Below are positions 56,312-64,000 of a DNA stretch of 64,000 bases, one piece after another; position 1 is the stretch's first letter, and each line of letters opens with the position of its first letter. This DNA is from Brachypodium distachyon (taxonomy: Eukaryota > Streptophyta > Magnoliopsida > Poales > Poaceae): the NCBI RefSeq assembly GCF_000005505.3, contig NC_016134.3, positions 44,358,650 through 44,422,649 on the forward strand, in the 5' to 3' direction. Position numbers and translations under genes: made by a program. Under the pieces are notes generated by a model. The model was not told the DNA's origin. It worked only from the letters and a program-made list of their open reading frames with translations, and did no database searches.

Positions 56312-58560
56312 AATGTTTTTTTTGACGAAACAACCATCAACGGGTTATTTATTGTCAAAAAACGGTCGGAAAAGAATTTCGACCGCGGAAGAAGTGGCCC
56401 CGTTTATAAGGGAAACTAGGCCCAAAAACCGAACAGAAAAAAAACACAAAAAAAGAAAACACTAGAGCTCGGAGGAAGGGTTCAGAGGGTCTAGAGAAAA
56501 CTAGAAAAACAACCTAAGGAAGATCATCTGATCCAGACACGAGAGCACCCAAATCCAAGGTCACTACAAGGTGCAACTCAAAAACAACCTGCATAATCAC
56601 TCCACCCTTGAAAAGCTCCTTATGCCGACGTGCCTCCATCCGAATAGCGCTGATCCTTGGCGACGACAATGCACAACCCAAGAGGCTTCTACAACAACCG
56701 TCAGGAGACACATGATTATACATTAAGCTCCTGAGTATCCATCGATAGATCATCACAAGTGAACCCTAACGCCGTGAGGTCCACTTGTGCCTTTCCGCTG
56801 ATGCCAGACAAGACACGAATCGCCTCGATGGCCTTGGGTGTGAGCGGCTTCTTGTACATCTCTAAGTATGCCTTCATCCTCTTCTTTGCGCTATCCTCGG
56901 GGTCATCCTGTTTTTCCTTTCCATTTGGCATTTCTCCAAAAACCTCTGCAAGCCTAACCTCAGCCCGCTTGGCCACCGGGATAGTGCAACCTTTGTTTTT
57001 CTTGACCAGCCGGCCGCTATGCCGCACGACACAAGGGGTATCAGCCGCCTTGACTTGCTGGGGCATGGGGGTTCCAAGCACGGAGCTCTGAGGTGTGCAA
57101 GTAAGCTTGTTGATGAAATCCGCCATCGTGGTAGGCGATGCCTCATCTCGTGTCACACCTACATCAACTTGAATCTCATCAGATGCACCGAAGGCCTTCA
57201 TCATGCGCACCACATTGAAACCACCATTATTCTTGATCTTAGGGGAGGAAATCGGCTGATTCGCCAGAGGCGGCGCCTCCTAAAGCGGGCTTGGCAACTC
57301 CACGGGAGGGATGTGCACAACGCATGCTGGCGGTGCAGCAGCCAGAGCAGTCTGATCCCCAGGCTCTTGGGAGCATAGGTTCAGATCGTGCACCAACTCC
57401 GCAGAGTGCGTCACCAGGGCAGCAGTGTCGTCGATGTGGCTGGCAGATTCTGCAGAACCCCTCGTCGGTGAAGTTGATAGGAAGCTCCTTCAAAGGACCA
57501 GGCAGAGTTGGAGGCGTCAAAGGAGCAGCCGTCCCAGGGGCATTCTCCACCTGCCCAGCAAGCACAGGGGTGAGCCTACCCACGGCGACCTCAGTCTGTT
57601 CCAAGAGATTCCCCATCTGCACAATCCAACTCTGCATGGAGTCATGCAAGGGGTGAACAGCCTCCTTCAAAAGAACGGAGGCCATCCTATGCAGCTCGAC
57701 GCGCAACAACTCAACCAGTGCAGCGAAGAGGAACTTCAACTTATCCTCAACCATCGTCGTCATGCCGGCAGAAGCTGCAGTTTCGACCACCACAGCAGGC
57801 GCATGATTCTCAGGCATGACAGCAAGCGCAACAACTGAGGCCCAGGAGCGGGGCAGCAGGTGACCCGGCGAAGAGGGCCGGCGAGAGTCTGGGCAAGCAG
57901 GTCGGCGTCGGCGGCAGTCACGCTGGCGATGGCCTGAGCATAGACAAGCAAGGCACCTCACAGGGTCGCGACAGGCAGAGACGAGGTGGTCATGGGCCAA
58001 GCACCGGAAACACCGGCCGTGCAGCCTCTCCTTGAAGGCGAGCCTGTTGCCATGTCCCTCCCCATGAGCAGAGGAAGGTTCCTTCAGCGGACGACGCTTC
58101 CCACGGTACACTTGCCAACCCTGCTCGGCGACGGCGTCCTCTGGAGCGGCATCTACCACCAGCGGCACAGAGTTCGGCAGGAGCTCGGCCGGCGGAGGCG
58201 GTGGCACTAGGGAGGGGAGCATCCAAGCACGGCGCCGGCGGCGAACAGGCCGTGGAAGCACGCAGCATAGATCCACACCGACAATCCAACCGAGTAACCG
58301 AAACTTGCTCCAAAGAACTTTGCAGGGGAGCAGCAGAGGGCGAAACCTGAGAGGGGGATGCAGAGCTGCAACCTGCGGACTGAACAACCAAGGGATAGCA
58401 CACTAGGGGCGGGGCGACGTGGATCTGGGTGGTAGGGGAGGTGGAGGTGACCGGGCTGGACTGGATGCGGGGAAGGGCAGGCGAGGCAGGGCTGAGCGAC
58501 CGGCGGCGGCCGCCGCGGGGCGGAGTCGCCACGAGAGTCGCCTGGCGCCTATCATGCGCT
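56312..58560 (-). mobile_element. Internally deleted LINE derivative (ORF1 plus ORF2 tail)
   Basis: On the minus strand, an ORF1-type coding region is followed by only the last few ORF2 codons (LGALVSGSDDLP, near 56520-56560). A T-rich 3' region and gtttcgtc with an A8 tail end at 56312. The large LINE at 11913 ends in the same way (LGALVSGCDDVP, gtttcgt, A tail). Endonuclease and reverse transcriptase are missing, so the element would depend on others for movement. The 5' border near 58560 is approximate and no clean target duplication was found. Confidence 0.8.
56716..58387 (-). pseudogene. ORF1 of the deleted LINE, one frameshift
   Basis: Two minus-strand frames, 58387-57239 and 57213-56716, together look like one ORF1. 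The first has two zinc knuckles (CFRCLAHDHLVSAC and CLACLCSGHRQRDC). A helical, possibly coiled stretch (VEDKLKFLFAALVELL...) stands in place of the DUF4283-like region of the other copy. The second frame matches the ORF1 C-terminus of the large LINE (SSVLGTPMP, SGRLVKKN, VAKRAE, GISGKAQVDLTALGF). One frameshift or short deletion near 57220-57240 separates them. An N-terminal ATG upstream of 58387 is not settled. Confidence 0.75.
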
Positions 58561-58652
58561 CAGCTTCCCTGTGTTATAGCATGTGACCAGCGTCATCAAA
58601 ATCATAATCATAACTAAATATCCTTATTTGGAATATAATGAATATGAATCTA

Positions 58653-59456
58653 CTCCCTCTATTATTGGGTAAAAGAAAAACTAAGAGCAAGCACAATGTG
58701 GGACTAGGCTAAGAAAAACGCTGGACACGAGTCTAAAGATTCCAAGAGTGCTGCAATGTAGTTTTCTTTAGCTACTGCGTGTGGGACCCACTAGTTATAT
58801 TTTAATATCCATTCACTTTCCCAGTCTCCTCTGATCCGCCTCCTCCTATCTATCGCCATGGCTACTGCGCCCACGACTATGTAAAGGAAGAAGGACGCTC
58901 GTCCATGAGGACAGCAGAGGCGGGAGAGATTCGAACTCCTCCTCCCAGCTGCTTCCGCCGCCAAGCGCCGCCTCTCGCTTCAGCCCTCCTGCCATCGCAA
59001 GTACAGAGAGGGAGGGAGGGGAGAACCACGCCGCGTCCGCTGCTCCCTCGTTTCCCAGAGACTCCGGCAGCCGTCTCGTCCAAATCGCCGATGCATCCTC
59101 CAATCTGCAGCCGGTGGAATCCCCATTCATCGTCCCTAGCGGCTAGCGCCACCGCCCAAATCGCTGCCTACACCTCCCTCAATCCATGGCCTCCTCCGCC
59201 ACCGGTAACGACAAAATCGCCTCACGGCTTCTAGAGCGTTGGCGGACGGACACGAGCGCGGTGGACGGGGTCCACAATTGTCAACGAGCTTCTGGAGTCG
59301 ACTCAAGTAGTTGAGTCGAGTCTAGTGAAATTTTCTTAGCTCCGTGTGGTCCAACGTTTAGACGCGGGTCCAACGTTTCTTAGCACCGGTTTAGCACCGG
59401 GTGTTGACCAACGTTGGCCTTGTTCTAATACGCCCGCTATTGTTGGACGGAGGTAG
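58653..59456. mobile_element. Stowaway-like element split by a nested insertion
   Basis: TA|ctccctctattattgg (58651) and ctattgttggacggaggtag|TA (to 59458) look like the two ends of one small Stowaway-type element. The interior is occupied by the TAA-flanked element at 58685-59425. The ends match only partly, so this is moderately supported. Confidence 0.5.
58685..59425. mobile_element. Harbinger/Tourist-type element with TAA duplication
   Basis: 741 bp, bordered by TAA at 58682-58684 and 59426-59428. The left end gagcaagcacaatgtggg and the complement of the right end gaacaaggccaacgttgg are imperfect inverted repeats. The interior is GC-rich with a 109-codon plus-strand frame (58905-59234) of no recognised domain; it encodes no transposase, so it is non-autonomous. 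Confidence 0.65.
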
Positions 59457-59530
59457 TACAATATTTCAATCAGCGCATTGCAGGAATTCTGTATCTGTCT
59501 CTCCCTGCACGCGCGTAGAGCTGCAACTTT

Positions 59531-59653
59531 GTGACCCTCAGGGTACCCTTTGACCCTTCCTAGTTCGAACTAAAGTTTTAAAATGATAATTTTTTTAAAA
59601 AACTAGTTCATTTGAACTAAAAAAGAGAGAGTGAAAGGGTACTCTGAGGTCAC
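59531..59653. repeat. Foldback (inverted-repeat) element
   Basis: gtgacc...cagggtaccctttgaccct at the left pairs with agtgaaagggtactctgaggtcac at the right. The arms extend inward through tagttcgaact and agttcatttgaact. It is a small MITE-like hairpin about 220 bases before the SCPL copy 2 start. Confidence 0.65.
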
Positions 59654-59874
59654 CTGCTGCACCTCTGCGCGCGCGCGATCGGTGAAGATCAGCAGTTAAG
59701 GAGTATATGTTTTTGGTTTCTTGGAGATGCACGTGCAGCACGAGACGCCGTAGACTAGAACTGTCACTGTAGGATAGCTCTAATAACTAAATCTGGAGAG
59801 ACAGGGGAGCCAATGCAGCAACAGGCCGTGACAAATCGGCGGTTCCTCCTCCTCTCATCGACGGCGGAACCAAA

Positions 59875-62800
59875 ATGCCCCGCCCCTCGACGGCCCTCCT
59901 TCTTCCACGGCTCCTCCTCGCCGTCTCCCTCCTCCTCCTCTGCTTCTCGTCCGCTGCTGCTGCTGCCGCACTAGTTCTGCTGCCGCCGCCACGCTTCGAG
60001 CCTGAGGCTGCTCCTCCGACGACGACGCTGGTCGCCGCTCTTCCAGGCTTCGACGGCGCCCTCCCTTTCCGCCTCCACACCGGGTAATGCGTCCTCTGTG
60101 TATCCCTTAATTCCTCCACCAGCTCTGCTCTGCTCACGCTCAAGCTCCATGGTGGCTTCTTCTTCTTCTTAGGTACGTGGGCGTGGACGAGGAGAACGGC
60201 GCGGAGCTCTTCTACTACTTCATCGAGTCGGAGGGCGACCCACGGCGCGACCCGCTCCTCCTCTGGCTCACCGGCGGCGACCGCTGCACGGTCCTCAGCG
60301 CCCTCTTCTTCGAGATCGGTCAGTCAGTAATCTGTAATCCCATCCCATCCCCCTTTGTGGATCAACCTCTGTGTTTTCGTGACATCTCTTGAGCTTCAAT
60401 TCGAGAGCAGGCCCGTTGAAATTGGTCGTAGAGCCCTACAACGGAACCAGAGTACCACGGCTGCGCTACCACCCCTACTCCTGGACCAGAGCCGCGAGCA
60501 TCCTCTTCGTCGATTCGCCCGTCGGCGCCGGCTTCTCCTTCTCCAGGAACCCCCGAGGATACGACGTCGGAGACGTGTCTTCCTCGCTGCAGCTCAAGGA
60601 GTTCCTCACCAAGGTGAATTGAATTTCTCGCAAAATTTGTGTGAACCATCAATGGATAATACGAGAGAACATGTGTGTGTATTGTGTGTTTTTACTGATT
60701 GGTTAACCAGTGCCTACTGTCGTGTTCATCATTCTGGATGGATGGATTAGTGGTTCACCCAGCATCCGGATTACCTCAAAAATCCTTTCTACATTGGGGG
60801 AGACTCCTACGCCGGAAAGATCGTTCCGTTCCTCGCGCAGAAGATCTCAGAAGGTACTGTTGAGTAATCATTAGCTACGGTAACCACTAATATATGCAAT
60901 CACTTGAGCAAATAAGTCTACGGGAGGTGGATATATAATAGTACTATATTCAGACTTGCACATGATGCTATTTTCAGATATAGAAGCTGGACTGAAACCG
61001 ACGGTTAACCTCAAGGTACGGAGTAGTATTTCTTCTCAGTATCCATTCAGACAATGATGTGACAAACAACTTAACTGCCCCAATCTGAATTCAACTAAAC
61101 TTGGCGTATGCTCGAATCGAAACATGATCAGGGATATCTGGTCGGTAACCCGCGTACAGGTGAACCCAATGATTATGATTCCAGAGTGCCATTTCTTCAT
61201 GGATTCGGAGTCATTTCGGACCAGCTCTACGAGGTGAGAGGCCTCCAACTCTAGCTTGTTCAGTTACCTACTCAGTGGCAGTTGACTACGAAATATCTCC
61301 TGATATTTATGATTTAGTTCATTCCATGTCCTTGTGCTTGCATGTGATCGATTTTAAGACCATAATGGACAAGTGCCAAGGGGAGGACTACACATACCCC
61401 AAGAATGCGCTGTGCGCTCAAGCTTTGGACAGATTCAACAGTGTAAGTAACTAAGTATACAACAACTTGAACTTCATTCGCTCTCTTTGAATTCACTGAA
61501 AAATCAAAATGAGCTGTATATTCCTTTCTTGACTCTTGAGCACGCCACTCTCCAGTGTTTAATTCTCTCGAAGAATTAGCTGATAAATGATTCTGGTCGT
61601 GCAAGTGATTGATGTCTCCCTGCAGCTGCGTAATGAAATTTCGGAGCCGCACATTTTGTACAAAAAGTGCGTATACGCGTCTGACAGACCAAACGATGGG
61701 ACAACAGAAAGAAAGATCCTCAAGGAAGAAACTGGATTAATGAAACATCCACCACCTCGTCCTCCAATGGATTGCCAAGTAAGTGTACCTTAATTGATTC
61801 CATTGCTGAAATGTAAAAGCGCATATGTCATGAAAAAGAGATCAAACTGAAATAAATACGTGCATTTTATTCAAACATTGGGAACAAAGGAAAACTTGTA
61901 CTGCAAATGGCCACTAAGAATGGTAAATCAGAGCTGTGCATAGATGAAAATGAGTGGAACTAAACATTCATTACATTTTTGAAACAGAACCGTAGAGAAA
62001 AAGCTAACGGTATGATTACTAACCTAAATTCTTATCCATGAAGACTTGAACTCAAGTTATGGGGTTGTACATACACTCCATCAACCAAGTGTGCCTAGAA
62101 GAACATTCATAATTTTTTTTACTAAACATGATATTTTAAAATATTGAAAATATAGCATACTTTGTTAATTGAGAACTACCAAGAATAATGAAGCTTACTA
62201 AGATGTTTACTATACCATCAAAGTTATTTCTGATCAGCTTCAGATTTCTTCATCTACAGAGCTATGTTAACTACCTGTCATATTTTTGGGCTAACAACAA
62301 CATCACACGTAAAATGCTTGGGATAAAAAAGGTAAATTACTAATCTTCACTCGAGAAGAAAATAGTTCACTTGGTTCATATTCACACCCAATGTTTATCC
62401 TTCCACTTATATCTCAATACGACCAATAACCTAGGGGACCATGGATGAATGGGTGAGGTGCCACAATGGTGATCTACCATATACTGAGGATATTGGCAGC
62501 AGCATAAAGTACCATCGTAATATTACGTCAAAAGGTTATCGTGCCTTAATATACAGGTAACTAGTATTAAGGATTTAAGTGTAAAAGGTTGTGTGACTAA
62601 ATATTTTAATATATAGGAAAGTTTGAGTACCATACAAGGAGCAATTTGCAGAATTTTATTCTTCTATTACAATACACGACAATAAAAATGGATAGGCTCA
62701 TAGGCTCTATATAGTTATACTTAAATTTTGTAATCGCATATATATCTCTTCCTATCCCTGTAGTGGAGACCATGATTCTGTTGTACCGTTTCTGGGTACA

Positions 62801-63314
62801 CAGTCCTGGGTGAGATCACTCAACTTCCCCATCGTGGATGAGTGGAGGGCTTGGCACCTTGATGGCCAATCTGCAGGGTGAGAATTTATACATAAAAGCT
62901 AGCTAATTAGAACCAGTATATTGTTTGTCTCTGTAGAGTTTGATCATTAAAAATGCACTGGATAACTGTACCTATAATTTTAGTTATAACTGATGTGCAG
63001 ATTCACCATAACATATGGGAACAACATGACGTTCGCAACCATAAAGGTGACACTAGCTCTTCTTACATTAATTTGTGTTTGCTCGTCATTTTTCTCTCGA
63101 CACAACATGAATGCCAAGCAAATACAAACTTCGACACGTCTCAATTGGAAATTTGGAAATATACAAACTTGGACTGTTCAGTTGGACACATTTTTGAGGT
63201 CCTGAGGCATATTGCTTAATTTAACTACAGGGCGGTGGACACACTGCGCCGGAGTTCCAACCAGAGAGATGTTTAGCCATGTTCAAGCGTTGGATTTCCA
63301 AAGAGCCACTCTGA
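59875..63314 (+). CDS. Serine carboxypeptidase-like protein, copy 2
   Basis: Thirteen exons: 59875-60083, 60173-60318, 60411-60613, 60751-60853, 60978-61015, 61132-61233, 61359-61442, 61626-61778, 62260-62331, 62435-62556, 62764-62877, 63001-63046 and 63231-63314. Together they give 491 residues. A hydrophobic signal peptide covers about 1-32. The triad is Ser205 (GGDSYAGK), Asp415 ([10 protein letters not shown]) and His468 (GGGHTAPE). As in copy 1, the oxyanion segment is changed, here WLTGGDRCT. From exon 3 on, every exon has the same length as its counterpart in copy 1, so the pair is a tandem duplication. Copy 2 keeps an intron (60084-60172) that copy 1 lacks. A role as acyltransferase in specialised metabolism or as a peptidase is possible; the substrate is not predictable. 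Confidence 0.93.
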
Positions 63315-63794
63315 TTGACGTGTGGAGCTGCGTCATGCCTGATCTTGACTAAAAGGAACTTCATCAAGATGTTGGTTCTGATGCCTGATCTTCTGATTAA
63401 TACGTCCAATTGACGTCATGCCTTATCCGGTCTTGGCTAAAAAGGACTGCAGAAGGATGTGGGTTCTGGTGTTCCAATTTGCAGTAGGAAATGTACACGT
63501 CCAATAGTATGCACGGTTCCTATGATACATGAGTTACGAGCTTCTGAAATTGTAATGCCACCAGATTTGGAACCTTCCTCTGTTTTTTTTCCTTTTAAAA
63601 AAAGTTGTAAACTTAATTCAATAATCATCTTTCCTCGTATTAAAAAGATGTGAATTGGTATCTTTGATTACTCCATCCATATGTTGAGATTTACTTTGGC
63701 AGGCACAAACGGTTGGGATGAGAGGGGGGTATACATATTTTAACTATCTTTGATTACAGCATATATCTAGTCTAGCTTCACTTAAAATTGGGCG
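63315..63794. other. 3' region between SCPL copy 2 and the terminal gene
   Basis: Convergent 3' ends. No coding sequence is supported; the 63351-63460 region repeats short phrases (cctgatctt, tgattaatacgtc) without a clear unit. Confidence 0.5.
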
Positions 63795-63998
63795 CTACGG
63801 AGCTCCCTCGGAAGAAGGCTGGAGAGCTTCTATCTTCATCAGATACTCTTCAGACGCAGAGGAAGACGAACTGCAGAGAACAGCCGCCGGCTCGCCATAC
63901 CCGTAGCCGACCGGAGCTCCACACTTGCGGCAGAGAAGCTTGAATTTTGGTCCTCGGCGTCGACCCCAGGCGAGAGAGAAGCAGGACACCTCGTCTAC
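63795..63998 (-). CDS. Last exon of a partial gene with a CxxC motif
   Basis: A minus-strand frame is open from the window edge to a TAG at 63795-63797. It reads VDEVSCFSLAWGRRRG, then FKLLCRKCGAPVGYGYGEP and a Ser-rich tail. The two bases at the edge (AG on the minus strand, 64000-63999) could be a splice acceptor, which would make the exon start at 63998. The single CRKC pair suggests half of a zinc-ribbon-type site, with the partner cysteines in an earlier exon. There is no ATG in this piece, so it is 5'-incomplete. I do not recognise the family with confidence. Confidence 0.5.
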   Translation of the reverse strand, partial: VDEVSCFSLAWGRRRGPKFKLLCRKCGAPVGYGYGEPAAVLCSSSSSASEEYLMKIEALQPSSEGAP

Positions 63999-64000
63999 CT

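Noticed and set aside
58905..59234. 109-codon frame read as a gene
   Set aside because: It lies inside a TAA-flanked transposon, is Pro/Ser-rich and has no recognisable domain; at most a captured fragment.
63795..63989. Complete 64-residue protein starting at 63989
   Set aside because: The codon at 63989 is GTG, not ATG, and the frame is open to the window edge, so this is a partial last exon.
1..64000. CRISPR arrays, operons, bacterial ribosome binding sites, rRNA genes
   Set aside because: None seen; spliced genes and plant transposons show the window to be plant nuclear DNA.

Overview
This window is nuclear DNA from a grass, most likely a member of the Pooideae. Genes are interrupted by GT-AG introns, coding exons are GC-rich next to AT-rich introns, short TA-flanked Stowaway elements with CTCCCTCC termini are common, and the dirigent-jacalin lectin architecture is restricted to grasses. 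The species cannot be fixed from the sequence. There is nothing bacterial here: no operons, no CRISPR array and no rRNA.

Layout, left to right. A truncated HSP70/BiP-like gene (+, 2176-3638) ends near the 3' end of a wall-associated receptor kinase (-, 3832-6586). After a poly(A)-tailed retroinsertion (7577-8256) comes a six-exon calcium-dependent protein kinase (-, 8885-11075). Beyond it is an old 10.6-kb LINE (11913-22509) that landed in a tandem duplication and was later split by a 3.8-kb LTR-type insertion inside ORF1. Next are an uncharacterised acidic repeat protein (+, 25306-26988), the complete nine-coding-exon plastid chaperone ClpC (+, 29157-34243), a 15-exon leucine-rich RNI-like protein (+, 34793-39841) and a single-exon calmodulin-like protein (+, 41108-41581).

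The right part holds two tandem gene pairs: dirigent-jacalin lectins (both -, 42114-43374 and 46512-47790) and serine carboxypeptidase-like proteins (both +, 51900-55530 and 59875-63314). The carboxypeptidase-like pair is separated by an internally deleted LINE of the same lineage as the large one (-, about 56312-58560) and by nested small DNA elements. The last 200 bases hold the final exon of a further minus-strand gene that runs off the window.

Together the genes cover plastid proteostasis (ClpC), a possibly inactive ER chaperone relative, calcium decoding (CDPK, CML), cell-wall sensing (WAK) and stress or defence functions (jacalin lectins, SCPL acyltransferase or peptidase). They are separate transcription units. 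All exon coordinates were derived by hand from splice sites and reading phase. In every multi-exon gene the coding lengths sum to a whole number of codons with no internal stop.

The most interesting observations are: the HSP70 relative that lacks key ATPase residues and the substrate-binding domain; the exact 108-residue duplication in the unknown protein; the SCPL pair with a changed oxyanion-hole motif, an intron present in only one copy and a retroinsertion with an empty site in the other; and the LINE/LTR nest, in which conceptual removal of the LTR and one target duplication leaves the ORF1 frame continuous.
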